The notes under the pieces were generated by a model. It had not been told where the DNA came from. It did no database searches and worked only from the letters and a program-made list of their open reading frames with translations. Positions 9,541 to 18,869 of a DNA stretch of 64,000 nt are shown here, piece after piece. The stretch's first letter is position 1; the number at the start of each line of letters is the position of its first letter. The position numbers were made by a program, and so were the translations under genes. The DNA is from JAYRZB01 sp041916675 (GTDB lineage Bacteria; Pseudomonadota; Alphaproteobacteria; Rhizobiales; Devosiaceae), in contig JAYRZB010000002.1 in assembly GCA_041916675.1 (NCBI GenBank), forward strand, positions 248,001 through 312,000, given 5' to 3'.

Positions 9541-10532
9541 GAGGCCACCTGGGCGGTTTCGCCTGCCAACCAGCAGCGGTCGAGGTGGGAGATGACGCCG
9601 CTGCGCGGTGCCAACGGCGGCAACTGGCTGCACCGATCAACGCTTTGTGCGCAGCGAGGCCGGAATGGGCAGCCTTCTGGAGTGCCCTGGGTCAAAAGCG
9701 GCGGTGCGCCCTTGATCGAGGGCAGGCGGGTTGAACGGGTTCGATTTGCCGCGGGTATCGAGGCCAGCAGGCCACGCGTATAGGGATGACGCGGATCGGC
9801 AAACAGGTCCGATACATCGGCCAGTTCAACCGCCCGGCCGGCGTACATCACCATCACCTTGTCGGCTGTCTCGGCGACCACGCCCAGGTCGTGGGTGATC
9901 AGGATCACCGCCATGCCGTACTCGGTCTTGAGCCGGCTGATCAGCGCCAGGATCTGTTTTTGCGTTGTCACATCAAGCGCTGTGGTCGGCTCGTCGGCGA
10001 TCAGCAGCGATGGCCCGCAGGCCAGGGCGAGCGCGATCATGGCGCGCTGTCGCATGCCGCCCGAAAACTGGTGTGGATAGTCGTTGATCCGCCCTTCGGG
10101 GTTGGGAATGCCAACCTGGGTCAGCAGTTCAAGGGTGCGTTTGCGTCTCCCTGCCCGGTCAAGGCTTGTGTGGGTTGAGAGCATTTCCCCGATCTGGTCG
10201 CCGATCCGATGCAGGGGGTTCAGGCTGGTCATGGGGTCCTGGAAGATCATGGCGATCCGGGCCCCGCGCACGTTGCGCATGGCGGCCTCGTCCAGGCCCA
10301 AAAGGTTTTGCCCGGCGAAGTTGATCTCGCCCTCAAGGGTAAAGCGCGGATCGGTTCGGTTGAGCCCGATGATCGAGCGGGCGGTGACAGTCTTGCCGCA
10401 ACCCGATTCCCCGACGATGCACAGCACTTCGCCGGGCGCCACCGCAAAGGACACATCATTGACCAGCACAGCCTCGCGCCCGGCTTGCGAAAGCCGGACA
10501 CTGAGGTTGCGAACATCGATCAAGGGTGCCAT
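9537..10532 (-). CDS. Peptide-type ABC transporter ATP-binding protein (DppD-like)
   Basis: A 331-aa ATPase with Walker A GESGCGKTVT, signature FSGGMRQR, Walker B LLIADEPTTALD and the OppD-type C-terminal cysteines (GCPFRPRCAQSVDRC). The ATG at 10532 has GGAG at good spacing and begins MAPLIDVRNLSV, as in homologues. It starts 19 bp after the stop of the enolase-superfamily gene, so it is co-transcribed with it. Confidence 0.93.
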   Translation of the reverse strand: MAPLIDVRNLSVRLSQAGREAVLVNDVSFAVAPGEVLCIVGESGCGKTVTARSIIGLNRTDPRFTLEGEINFAGQNLLGLDEAAMRNVRGARIAMIFQDPMTSLNPLHRIGDQIGEMLSTHTSLDRAGRRKRTLELLTQVGIPNPEGRINDYPHQFSGGMRQRAMIALALACGPSLLIADEPTTALDVTTQKQILALISRLKTEYGMAVILITHDLGVVAETADKVMVMYAGRAVELADVSDLFADPRHPYTRGLLASIPAANRTRSTRLPSIKGAPPLLTQGTPEGCPFRPRCAQSVDRCSQLPPLAPRSGVISHLDRCWLAGETAQVAS

Positions 10533-10551
10533 CGGGCGCTCCGGGCCGGTC

Positions 10552-11724
10552 TTAGTACTGAGGTGTGGCGAACACGGTCTTGCCGCCGACCTTGATCTCG
10601 ACATCGACCGCGTACTGGGTCAGCGCCGCCGGGTTGATTTCAATCCCGAGCCCGGGGGCGTCGGGCACATGGATCTGGCCATTGGCGTCGGGGACGATGT
10701 GGTTGACCGTCATGTCAACCGCCAACTGCCTGAGCGTGGTGGGGTATTCGCAGATCGTATGGTGCTCAAGACCGGCGAAGGGCTGCATCGAGGCGCTCAG
10801 CGCCAGGTTCGAGGTGAAGGTGTGGTTGATATAGGTCACCCCGCGCTTGACCGCGTAGTCGGCCACTTGCTTGGCCGGCCACAGCCCGCCGATGCGTCCA
10901 CAATCGATCTGGATAAACCCTACCTTGCCGAAATCGATCAGGTGTTCGGCCATGTGCCGGTTGTGCGCGGCCTCGCCACCGGCGGCGCGTACCGTCGTCA
11001 TTCGCCCGGCGAGCGCGCCATAGGCCAGGTAGGCCGAGCCATGGAAAGGCTCTTCGAAGAACGTCACCCTGTTGCGTTCCATGGCATCAAGCCTGAGGGC
11101 TGCAGCATCGACGTCCTCACCAAAAATCTGCCCGGCATCGACGAGGAGAATGCCGTCGCTGCCCAGCCCCTCGCGCGCCGCATCAAGATGGGCGATGTCC
11201 CCGGCAAGGGAATCGCCGAACGGGGCCCAACCGAACTTGGCGGCGCGGAACCCGCGGCCGCGCATCTCGCGTGCCCGCTCCATTGTCTGTTGCGGGTTGG
11301 CGCCGAACAGGACGGAGGCATAGGGGGTCTTGGGGTAGGCCCGCTCATAGCCGAGCAGCTTCCAGGTCGGCACGCCGCGCGCATGCCCGAGCAGGTCCCA
11401 CAGTGCCATCTCGATGCCCGACCAGGTGTGGGCGGCCTGCAAAAGGTCCATGCTGTTATAGGCAACGAGATCGGCCATGCGGCGAATATCGTCGGGCCCG
11501 TCGAGCCGCTCGCCAAGAACCGATTCCGAAACCGGCTGACAGGCGCCGTGCGACATCGGGCAGACAAAGGCGGCAATCGAGGGCAGGGGCGCCGCTTCGC
11601 ATTCGCCCCAGCCGGTATAGCCGCCGGCGCTGACCCGCACCACCAGCGCATCCTGGCTGCCATCCGCTGCGGTGGTGACTTCAGGCATTGCCAGGTAAAA
11701 GAAGTCCACGCTGTCGATTTTCAT
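10552..11724 (-). CDS. Mandelate racemase/muconate lactonizing enzyme family protein (enolase superfamily)
   Basis: A 390-aa enolase-superfamily enzyme, expected to abstract an alpha-proton from a carboxylate and so dehydrate, racemise or cycloisomerise a sugar acid. The capping domain ends around residue 120. The barrel shows KFGWAPFG (catalytic Lys), LLVDAGQ (first Mg ligand), FFEEPFH (second) and GGEAAH (third), then QIDCGRIGG and the unusual NHTFTSNLALSA where many relatives have a His/Asp dyad. It differs clearly from the second enolase-family gene at 15382, so the two probably act on different intermediates. Confidence 0.85.
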   Translation of the reverse strand: MKIDSVDFFYLAMPEVTTAADGSQDALVVRVSAGGYTGWGECEAAPLPSIAAFVCPMSHGACQPVSESVLGERLDGPDDIRRMADLVAYNSMDLLQAAHTWSGIEMALWDLLGHARGVPTWKLLGYERAYPKTPYASVLFGANPQQTMERAREMRGRGFRAAKFGWAPFGDSLAGDIAHLDAAREGLGSDGILLVDAGQIFGEDVDAAALRLDAMERNRVTFFEEPFHGSAYLAYGALAGRMTTVRAAGGEAAHNRHMAEHLIDFGKVGFIQIDCGRIGGLWPAKQVADYAVKRGVTYINHTFTSNLALSASMQPFAGLEHHTICEYPTTLRQLAVDMTVNHIVPDANGQIHVPDAPGLGIEINPAALTQYAVDVEIKVGGKTVFATPQY

Positions 11725-11782
11725 ATCTCTGCCTGCTCAGTTCATCTCGTTTGGCTCCGGCACCGTGTGCCGAAGGGTTGGG

Positions 11783-13282
11783 TCAGGGGCTCCGGCGCTG
11801 ATAGGTCTCGGCGCGGGGCGTGAAGGTGGTGTGAGGTTCAATGGGGTAGATCGGCCTGGCGCACCGTTGATGGCCAAGGCTGGCCAGATTGGCCGACGTC
11901 GATCCGGGCGCATCGACATTGAAGGTCTTTTGCGCCCACTGGTCGTACATGTGGAATTCGGTGTGGGGCGATTTGACCACGATCAGGTCAAAGTCTTCCG
12001 GGTCGAGACCGTTGGCAAAATAGATGGCGCGATCAAACAGGAACACCGGGTTCGAAATCACCACCAGGGTTATCGTGCCAAAGCTCAAAACAGCGGTCGG
12101 GCCGGCATCGAGCGGCAGGCCCATGGTTTCAAGCCGGGCCTGCCCGCGCGACAGGCTTTCGACCCGCGCCGTCACCGTCATCGGGCTGAATCGAGCCCGA
12201 TCGACACTGCCACCGATTGCGACGGTGATTTCTGCGCCAACGCCTGCTGCATGGGCGAGGCGCGCCGCCGGCGCATCAACGATCTGGGCCAGAACCGATC
12301 CGGAATAGCCACCCGCTTGCAGGGCCTTGAGCAGCACGTTTGAATCTCCGCTGGCACCGGAGGAGGTCGCATCGGCAGCATCGGTAAAAATGACCGGGCC
12401 CTGCATATGCCTGGCCAACGCAACGGCCTTGTCCGGGGCGATCAGTTTTCCCGTCAGTCGTGCCCGCCCGGCCCACACGGCCTCCGCCAGTCCTGTCTCG
12501 GCCGCGGCAGCCAGTTCGGCATCGGTTTCGGCAACGACAATGGCCTGCGTGCACAATTCGGGCACGTCGGTGAACGGGTTCCCGATCATCACGCCGGCCG
12601 CAAGGGCCTGGCCGGAATGTTCGAGCATCTGGCCTTCGGCCAGCACATCGCCATACCAGCCGGTCTTAGTGATGCATTCATCTCCGCGCGCCAGCATCGG
12701 TATGCGCACCCGGGCCAGTACCGGCCGCAGGTCGCGGTCCAGAATTTCGAGCAACAGCCGTGCGGCCCGCGCTCCGGTATCGGCGAAGTCGGCATGCGGA
12801 TAGGTCTGGTAGATCGCGAGCCCGTCGATCTGCTCGATCATTTTACTCGTCAGTATGCCGTGCAGGTCGAGCGAGATCACGATCGGCACATCCGGCCCGA
12901 AAGCGGACCGGAGGGCCTCCAGGAGAAAGCCCTCCGGATCCATCTCCCCATATGCCCCCATGGCCCCATGGAGAGAAACGTAGATGCCGTCCACCGCCCC
13001 GGCATGTGGCAGGACGGCCCCGAGAATTTCTGCCGCCAACTGCGTCCAACCCTCGGCCGAAAGCGTGCCGGCACTGCCTGCCCGGGCTGAAACCGTCGGC
13101 AGAACGGTAATATCGTCTCGTGCCTCAAGCACCGCCAATGCGCCCCCGAGGGCCGTGTTGAGGCCGCGCTGGCGCAACAGGGCAGCGCCATGCCCGATCG
13201 TGAAATCCCGGTAGCCCGACGGCAGGGGATTGAACGAGGAGATCTCCTGCATGCACTCCGCAATCAGGATGGTTCTGGGCAC
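11783..13282 (-). CDS. M81 family metallopeptidase (MlrC/microcystinase-like)
   Basis: A 499-aa metal-dependent hydrolase of the M81 family, whose best-known member (MlrC) cleaves linearised microcystin peptides. The GTG at 13282 is chosen because GGAGGT lies 5 nt upstream and the protein then starts MPRTILIAECMQEISSFNP, the family's usual N-terminus. Metal-ligand segments include SLDLHG and QTYPHADFADTG, and the C-terminal MlrC domain follows (from about residue 300). The family also occurs beside peptide importers in soil Alphaproteobacteria. Here it probably cleaves an amide bond in the imported compound. Confidence 0.85.
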   Translation of the reverse strand: MPRTILIAECMQEISSFNPLPSGYRDFTIGHGAALLRQRGLNTALGGALAVLEARDDITVLPTVSARAGSAGTLSAEGWTQLAAEILGAVLPHAGAVDGIYVSLHGAMGAYGEMDPEGFLLEALRSAFGPDVPIVISLDLHGILTSKMIEQIDGLAIYQTYPHADFADTGARAARLLLEILDRDLRPVLARVRIPMLARGDECITKTGWYGDVLAEGQMLEHSGQALAAGVMIGNPFTDVPELCTQAIVVAETDAELAAAAETGLAEAVWAGRARLTGKLIAPDKAVALARHMQGPVIFTDAADATSSGASGDSNVLLKALQAGGYSGSVLAQIVDAPAARLAHAAGVGAEITVAIGGSVDRARFSPMTVTARVESLSRGQARLETMGLPLDAGPTAVLSFGTITLVVISNPVFLFDRAIYFANGLDPEDFDLIVVKSPHTEFHMYDQWAQKTFNVDAPGSTSANLASLGHQRCARPIYPIEPHTTFTPRAETYQRRSP

Positions 13283-13314
13283 GCCAACCTCCGCTTCCCG
13301 GTCCGGTGCCGTGC

Positions 13315-14358
13315 TCAGGATGCCGCGATCTTGGCGTCGTAGTCCGACATGATCACCGCGACCACATCGCCACGCGCCACGCGCCCGGGTCCGGCACACA
13401 TCCAGACCACGCCGCTTTTTTCGTAGAGAACCTCGATCGGGGCGTGGTCGATATCTTCGACAAAGTGCAGCCACCCGGCCGGGTCTCCCGCCCGCACGGT
13501 TTCGCCCACCACATTGGTGGGTTCGAACAATCCGGCCGCCGGGGCAAAAGAATAGGCCTTGGGGTCGCGCACCATCATGTGGCGCGTACCGGCCGAGCCG
13601 TCGCGCTGGCTTGTATCGGGCTTGCCCTCGATAACGCCCATATGTTTGAGGATGTTATCGATGCCGCGAATGCCGATGCGAACGCCTTCGATATTCACCC
13701 GGCCCCAGCCTCCCAGTTCGGTGCCCAGCGAAATGATGCCGCGCCGCTCAACGCAGGAGGTGAAGGTGGCGCCCTCGTCGACCCCCCAGAACACCGCGTT
13801 GTAAGGGGCGCCAAAGGCCGATGCCGCGTTCATGGTCTCGTCCCGCTTTTTGGCATCGGGCAGGTAGTGCATGTTGGTCGAGGGCACGGAATCGCATGAA
13901 TGCCCGGCCGTATGCAGGTCGACCGAGATGTCGGCCAGCGGCAGCACATAGCCGTCGAGGAAATGCGCCAGCATTTCCGAGAATGTCCCCTTGGGATTGC
14001 CCGGAAAGCATCGGTTCATGTCACGGTTGTCGACCGGGCTGAGCCGCGTGTCGTTGAGCACAGCCGGAATATTATAGGCCGGGATCATGATCACCCGGCC
14101 CTGCACCTTGGCCGGATCGAGGCTGCGTGCCAGCCGCGAGATTGCGATGGGCCCCTCGTATTCGTCGCCATGGATGCCCCCGGTCAGCAGCACCGTCGGG
14201 CCTTTGCCGTTCCTGATCGAGATGATGGGGATTTCCACCACGCCCCAGCCGGCGGTGTTGCGCGACAGCGGCGCGCGCAGATACCCCGCCTGCCGCCCGT
14301 CCTTGTCAAAATCGATCGGATTGGAAATCCGCGATTTTTCGACCTGAAGTTCCCCCAT
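13315..14358 (-). CDS. Succinylglutamate desuccinylase/aspartoacylase family zinc deacylase (DoeB-like)
   Basis: A 347-aa zinc amidohydrolase of the AstE/AspA family, which removes an acyl group from an N-acylated amino acid. Zinc ligands are in GGIHGDEYEG (HxxE) and SVDLHTAGH, and the substrate-binding NRDMNRCFPG is intact. Close relatives include N-acetyl-diaminobutyrate deacetylase (DoeB) of ectoine breakdown, but no other ectoine gene is present. The ATG at 14358 has AGGGGG at good spacing and is preferred to a TTG at 14376. It is the first gene of the downstream operon, directly behind the palindromic operator at 14412. Confidence 0.85.
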   Translation of the reverse strand: MGELQVEKSRISNPIDFDKDGRQAGYLRAPLSRNTAGWGVVEIPIISIRNGKGPTVLLTGGIHGDEYEGPIAISRLARSLDPAKVQGRVIMIPAYNIPAVLNDTRLSPVDNRDMNRCFPGNPKGTFSEMLAHFLDGYVLPLADISVDLHTAGHSCDSVPSTNMHYLPDAKKRDETMNAASAFGAPYNAVFWGVDEGATFTSCVERRGIISLGTELGGWGRVNIEGVRIGIRGIDNILKHMGVIEGKPDTSQRDGSAGTRHMMVRDPKAYSFAPAAGLFEPTNVVGETVRAGDPAGWLHFVEDIDHAPIEVLYEKSGVVWMCAGPGRVARGDVVAVIMSDYDAKIAAS

Positions 14359-14411
14359 GCCGTCCCCCTCAGCCAACCGGCCGCAGCCTCGTCACAATCC
14401 TGACAAGTCAG

Positions 14412-14429
14412 CATACAGTATACGGTATG
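14412..14429. promoter_or_regulatory. Putative GntR/FCD operator in front of the deacylase operon
   Basis: CATACAGTATACGGTATG is an 18-bp inverted repeat with one mismatched pair. The same site, perfectly symmetric, lies at 24055-24072, and both share flanks TCAG on the left and TCAA on the right. The core GTATAC is common in operators of FCD-type GntR regulators, and one such regulator is encoded between the two sites. Confidence 0.7.
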
Positions 14430-14501
14430 TCAATCGAGAGTTGCTGAACGGTGCCAGGCAGTAGCGCCATGGCCCCGCTGGGGTCCCGCCGACATGGGAG
14501 A

Positions 14502-15380
14502 TCAGGGTGTCAGGAGGTCAAAGCGCATGCTGCCGCTGACTGATTCATCCGGGCCGAGCAGATGCACGCCTTGGGCAACCTGCCCGGTCTCAAGTCCGTC
14601 GAAGGCACAGGGCGCGTTGCTTTGCGGTTCAAGGCAGAACACGGCCTCGCAGCTGGCTGGAACATGCAGCATCAGGTGCGCAAACACCGGGTCGGCCGTG
14701 ATCCTCAGGCCAAGGCCGATTTCGGGCCAGGCGATGCCTGCCCGTCCCTGCCACCCGGTATAGCAGTCATTCTGCCATGCGCGCGGTGGCTCGCACCCAT
14801 TGGTATACGCGCCTCCGTCGCGCTGCAGATCGAGGGCAACGGCCTGGCCATCCCCATCGCCGCGCCATCGGCCGCTGGCGGTGAATTGCACCAGACTGCG
14901 GCCGTGCCTTGGGAACCAGGGGTGAAGCCCGAAGCTGAAGGGCATGGGCTCCGGTCCACGGTTGCTGACCGACACTGTGACGGTCAGGCCCGCCTCATCA
15001 AGCGCAAAGGATTGACACGCGCTATAGGCATACACGTCGTCAACCCGACCGTCCTCGAGCACCAGTTCGGCATAAGTGTCGCTGCGCGCCGCAACCTGCC
15101 AGGGCGTCAGCCAGCCCGATCCATGGAAGTTGAGCCGCGTGTCCGCCATGTTGGGCCGGATCGTATAGGCCTTGCCATTGAAGGCGAAGCGGTTGTCGCG
15201 GATGCAGTTGGCGAACGGCACCATCGGGAACATGCCCGAGTCAATCGCCGCCACACCCCGTGCCGGGCGCATCAGGTCGATGCTGCCACCCGAGCCAACC
15301 ATGCGGAAGGCACCAACACTGCCTCCGATTTCAGGCTGCAGGCGCAAGGACAACGCGCCCGCCCGAAGCTCCAGCGCCAT
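14502..15380 (-). CDS. Aldose 1-epimerase (mutarotase) family protein
   Basis: A 292-aa galactose-mutarotase-like protein that would interconvert sugar anomers. Motifs seen are PFANCIRDNRF and NFHG (early substrate loop with the catalytic-type His), FGLHPWFPRHG in the middle and CLEPQSNAPCAFDG with the general-base Glu near the end. The ATG at 15380 is one base away from the stop of the enolase-superfamily gene at 15382, so the genes are coupled. It is the last gene of the upper operon and implies that a sugar is released from the imported substrate. Confidence 0.87.
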   Translation of the reverse strand: MALELRAGALSLRLQPEIGGSVGAFRMVGSGGSIDLMRPARGVAAIDSGMFPMVPFANCIRDNRFAFNGKAYTIRPNMADTRLNFHGSGWLTPWQVAARSDTYAELVLEDGRVDDVYAYSACQSFALDEAGLTVTVSVSNRGPEPMPFSFGLHPWFPRHGRSLVQFTASGRWRGDGDGQAVALDLQRDGGAYTNGCEPPRAWQNDCYTGWQGRAGIAWPEIGLGLRITADPVFAHLMLHVPASCEAVFCLEPQSNAPCAFDGLETGQVAQGVHLLGPDESVSGSMRFDLLTP

Positions 15381-15381
15381 G

Positions 15382-16518
15382 CTAGAGGCCGAGCACGCGA
15401 TCAAGATCGCGGGTGATTTCGCGCAGGCTGTCGAGCTTGAGTGTGATGCCAAGGCCCGGCTTGTCCGGGATCGCCAGCATGCCATCGCCGTCGAGCTGCC
15501 AGCCGCCCTCGGTCATGTCATCGATATAGGGCGACCCGCCGATATATTCGACTAGGTCAGCGCCGGGCACGGCGGCGGCCAGTTGCAGGTCGGCCGCCAG
15601 ACCCACAGCCGTATTCCAGCCATGGCCGATGTAACGGATGCCAAAAGCATTGGCCATGCGCGCGATCTGGATCTGGTCCGAAATCCCGCCGACCTTGGTC
15701 ACATCGGGCTGCACGATGTCGAGGGCCCGCTTCTCGAACCAGGGCAGGTAGCTCTGGCGACGCGTCAGGCATTCGCCGGTGGCGATCGGCACCGGGCTGC
15801 GCTCGCGCAGCGCTTTAAAGTCATCGATGGCGTCCGGCACCAGCGCTTCCTCGAACCAGTGGACGTCATAGCGCTTGAGCATCTGGGCTGTGTTGACCGC
15901 CCAGTTCAGCCCTTGCGCCCAATGGGCGTCCGATGCCCCGGCATCGACCATGAGCAGGCAATCGTCCCCGCAGCCCTCGCGCGCCGCGCGCACGATCTCT
16001 TCATCGAGCCTGGCCGACACGCGCCCGAACGGGCCCCAGCCGATCTTGATCGCCTTGAACCCCTGCGCCTTGAAAAAGGCGGTGCGTTCGCGCATCAGGT
16101 CCGGCATTTCCATCAGGATCGAGGCATAGGCTCTCACCTTGCTCCTGTAGGTGCCGCCGAGCAGGCGACCGATCGGCTGGCCGCAGATCTGGCCGTAAAG
16201 GTCCCAAAGCGCGATATCGATGCCCGAAATCGCGTGGGTCAGGCTGCCACCGCGCCCCATCCAGAAGGTGTTCTGGTGCAGTTTTTCGGTCACCCGCATC
16301 GGCTCGATGCTTTCCCCGATCAACAGCGGCCGCAATACAGCGAGCGCGGCTTCAACAAGGCGCGCGTCGGTGAAAACGCTGCCCACCCCCATGCGGCCAT
16401 CGTCGGTCTTGATGATGACCAGCGCATGGATGGAATCATCGGGTTCGATTTCGTTGCTCCAGCCGCCCTTGGGCGATTTGCCGAACAGGCCCAGGCTGTC
16501 AACGGAGGAGATTTTCAT
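15382..16518 (-). CDS. Mandelate racemase/muconate lactonizing enzyme family protein (enolase superfamily)
   Basis: A 378-aa enolase-superfamily enzyme with the full mandelate-racemase set: KAIKIGWGPFG (Lys), LMVDAGAS, WFEEAL and ATGECL (three metal ligands), QPDVTKVGG (Asp) and GHGWN (His of the dyad). It most likely dehydrates a sugar acid (aldonate or aldarate). The ATG at 16518 gives the usual start MKISSVDSLG; its Shine-Dalgarno is weak, and a TTG at 16533 is the alternative. It lies between the dehydrogenase and mutarotase genes. Confidence 0.86.
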   Translation of the reverse strand: MKISSVDSLGLFGKSPKGGWSNEIEPDDSIHALVIIKTDDGRMGVGSVFTDARLVEAALAVLRPLLIGESIEPMRVTEKLHQNTFWMGRGGSLTHAISGIDIALWDLYGQICGQPIGRLLGGTYRSKVRAYASILMEMPDLMRERTAFFKAQGFKAIKIGWGPFGRVSARLDEEIVRAAREGCGDDCLLMVDAGASDAHWAQGLNWAVNTAQMLKRYDVHWFEEALVPDAIDDFKALRERSPVPIATGECLTRRQSYLPWFEKRALDIVQPDVTKVGGISDQIQIARMANAFGIRYIGHGWNTAVGLAADLQLAAAVPGADLVEYIGGSPYIDDMTEGGWQLDGDGMLAIPDKPGLGITLKLDSLREITRDLDRVLGL

Positions 16519-16533
16519 GCGTGAGGGTCCCAA

Positions 16534-17331
16534 TCAGAAGGTGGCAGACACGCCACCATCGACCAGAAGGATCTGGCCGGTGACGTAGCGGCAGTCGTCG
16601 CCGCAGAAGAATTTGGTCGCCGCCGCAATGTCTTCGGGCTGGGCCGGTCGGCGCAGGGGAATGCGGCCATATTTGATATAGATGTCCTTGAACCAGTCAG
16701 TCTGGTGCTCGTGGCCGCTGCCATCAGGCAGAAGCGCCATGCGGGTATCGACAAACCCCGGGCAGATGCAATTGACCAGAATGCCATCCCCCGCCAGGTC
16801 GACCGCCAGCGAGCGGGTCATGTTCACCACCCCGCCCTTGGCGGTGGTGTAGGCAATGCTGTCGGCCGTGCCGCGCACGCCCAGGATCGAGGCGATGTTG
16901 ACGATGCGCGGCGCGCCCGATTTGCGCAGCAGCGGCAGCAGGCCCATCACCATATAGAGCGCGCCGTTCTCGTTGATCTCCTGCACCTGCCGGAAACGGT
17001 CCCGCGTCAGATTGGCCAGCGGCGTGGCATCCAGAATCGCGGCGTTATTGACCAGGATGTCGAGCCGACCCCAGCGCTCTTCAAGCAATCGGGCCAGCGC
17101 GCCAATGCTCGCTGCATCCGTCACATCGGTGGTTGTCGCCAGGGTGTTTAACCCATCGGCGGCAAGCCTTGCGGCCGTTTCAGCCGCCACATCGCCATCG
17201 CGGTCGGCCAGCACCACATGGGCCCCCTCGCGCGCCAGCAGCCCGGCGATTGCCGCCCCGATGCCGCGTGCTGCGCCGGTGACCACCGCAACCCGGTCGG
17301 CGAGCGTCCCAGTCTGCTTTGCCGACGCCAT
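16534..17331 (-). CDS. SDR family NAD(P)-dependent oxidoreductase
   Basis: A 265-aa classical short-chain dehydrogenase with the cofactor motif VVTGAARGIGAAIAG, NNAAIL, the catalytic Ser segment VNIASILG and the YTTAKGG (YxxxK) pair. The C-terminus VTGQILLVDGGVSATF is typical. The ATG at 17331 follows AGGAG. It starts 10 bp after the GntR gene and probably oxidises a sugar or sugar acid from the same pathway. Confidence 0.92.
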   Translation of the reverse strand: MASAKQTGTLADRVAVVTGAARGIGAAIAGLLAREGAHVVLADRDGDVAAETAARLAADGLNTLATTTDVTDAASIGALARLLEERWGRLDILVNNAAILDATPLANLTRDRFRQVQEINENGALYMVMGLLPLLRKSGAPRIVNIASILGVRGTADSIAYTTAKGGVVNMTRSLAVDLAGDGILVNCICPGFVDTRMALLPDGSGHEHQTDWFKDIYIKYGRIPLRRPAQPEDIAAATKFFCGDDCRYVTGQILLVDGGVSATF

Positions 17332-17341
17332 GGACAGTCTC

Positions 17342-18043
17342 CTAGTTGGTGTCCGACCCGGCCCGGATCGCCGGTTCAGTGTAGTGCTTGGCCAGAACCT
17401 CATCGATCTGGTCGATCGATCCGGCCTTGAGGAATTCGATAAGCTGGCGGTGCAACTGCACCTCGCCCGTCCGGTCCGACGCCGAAGACCAGTCGCGGCA
17501 GAACACAATCAGCATATGCTGGGCCAGGCCCTCCCAGATCTGGGCGGCCAGCTGGTTGCCCGAGAAACGGGCGACGGTGCGGTGGAACTCCAGATCAATC
17601 GTTGAAAGCGCCACCGGGTCGCCCGATCCCGAAAGCGACGCCATTTCGCCGAGCACTTTTTCGAGATCGGCAACCAGCCGGGCCCGGTCGCGCCCGGTGC
17701 GGAACACATGCTGATAGATGATCTTTTCGATCGCCAGCCGCAGCTCGAACAGTTCCTTGATCCGGCTGGCGCTATAGTCGGCCACCCGCAGCCCGCGCGG
17801 TTCCCCGCCAACCAGGATGCCGCGCAATTGCAGCTTCTGCATGGCCTCACGCGCCGGCACGCGGCTGACATTGAGCGCCGAGGCCAGCTCTGCCTCGGTG
17901 ATGCGGTCCCCCGCGCTCTTATCCCCGCGGGCAATCGCGAGGATCAGGCGTTCTTCGACCTCGTCCGCCGTCGTTTTTGCGCGGCGGATGGGCGACAGGG
18001 GCATATCAGTGTCCGAAGTATCATCTGCAATTGAGCGGGCCAT
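17342..18043 (-). CDS. GntR family transcriptional regulator, FCD domain
   Basis: A 233-aa repressor-type regulator. The winged helix-turn-helix includes ELASALNVSRVPAREAMQKLQLRG (about 50-75). The all-helical FCD ligand domain follows, with metal-site segments TIDLEFHRTVARFSGN and EVQLHRQL. The ATG at 18043 (MARSIADD) is used; a TTG two codons earlier is possible and neither has a strong Shine-Dalgarno. It lies inside the upper operon, 31 bp after the second ABC transporter's last gene. It is the obvious candidate to bind the palindromes at 14412 and 24055 and would then be autoregulated. Confidence 0.9.
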   Translation of the reverse strand: MARSIADDTSDTDMPLSPIRRAKTTADEVEERLILAIARGDKSAGDRITEAELASALNVSRVPAREAMQKLQLRGILVGGEPRGLRVADYSASRIKELFELRLAIEKIIYQHVFRTGRDRARLVADLEKVLGEMASLSGSGDPVALSTIDLEFHRTVARFSGNQLAAQIWEGLAQHMLIVFCRDWSSASDRTGEVQLHRQLIEFLKAGSIDQIDEVLAKHYTEPAIRAGSDTN

Positions 18044-18074
18044 TTTCAAAATATCCGTGCGTTGTCAGTCATGA

Positions 18075-18869
18075 TCAGCCATCCCCGTCCCGGACGCGTG
18101 AATGGTCCGGAATGGCGGCAAGAAGTGAGCGCGTATAGGCGTGCTGTGGCGAGTCGAAAACCGCTCCGGTCTCGCCCTGTTCCACGATTTCCCCCAGATA
18201 CATCACCAGCACCCGGCTGCAGAGGTAGCGCACCACCCGCAGATCGTGGGAAATAAAGATCAGGCTCAGGCCGAGCTTTTCCTGCAGGTCGATGAGCAGT
18301 TGCAGCACCTGGGCCTGGATCGAAACATCGAGCCCGGAGACAATTTCGTCGCAAATCAGGATTTTGGGCTCAAGCATCAGCGCCCGCGCCAGGTTGACCC
18401 GCTGCCTTTGCCCGCCCGAAAGCTGGTTGGGCAGGCGCCGCGCCACGTCCGGGTGCAGCCCCACCATTTCGAGCATGCGTGCCACCCGGCCCGGGCGTTC
18501 GGCCTTGCTGCCGATCCGGTGGATGATCAGTGGTTCGGCCAGCGCATCCCCGATACGCATCGTCGGGCAAAGGGCAGTAAAGGGGTCCTGAAACACATAT
18601 TGCACATCGCGCCGCAGCGCCTTCCAGGCCCCGCGCCCGGCCACCGGGGCGCCATTGTACAAGACCTGGCCACTGGTAGCCTCTTCGATGCCGATCATGA
18701 TCCGCGACACCGTTGTCTTTCCCGACCCGCTTTCGCCCACGAGGCCGACAATCTCGCCGGGTTGAACAGCCAGCGACACATGCTTGACCGCAGTTAGAGT
18801 TCGCGTTTTGCCACCACGGCTGATGGCGAATTCCTTGACCACATCGCGGGCTTCGAGAATGCCGGTCAT
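18075..18869 (-). CDS. Peptide-type ABC transporter ATP-binding protein (DppF-like), second importer
   Basis: A 264-aa ATPase, shorter than usual for DppF because the C-terminal cysteine-rich extension is missing; the protein ends shortly after HAYTRSLLAAIPD. Walker A GESGSGKTTVS, signature LSGGQRQR and Walker B ILICDEIVSGLD are intact; note ILICDE in place of the usual LIVADE. The start overlaps the stop of the preceding ATPase gene (ATGA). Confidence 0.9.
   Translation of the reverse strand: MTGILEARDVVKEFAISRGGKTRTLTAVKHVSLAVQPGEIVGLVGESGSGKTTVSRIMIGIEEATSGQVLYNGAPVAGRGAWKALRRDVQYVFQDPFTALCPTMRIGDALAEPLIIHRIGSKAERPGRVARMLEMVGLHPDVARRLPNQLSGGQRQRVNLARALMLEPKILICDEIVSGLDVSIQAQVLQLLIDLQEKLGLSLIFISHDLRVVRYLCSRVLVMYLGEIVEQGETGAVFDSPQHAYTRSLLAAIPDHSRVRDGDG

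Noticed and set aside
10084..11823. A 579-aa plus-strand frame across the DppD-like and enolase genes
   Set aside because: It is antisense to two well-supported genes, and its residues show no domain.
13315..14358. Ectoine-degradation gene doeB
   Set aside because: Family resemblance only; no doeA, eutB/C or ectoine transporter genes accompany it.
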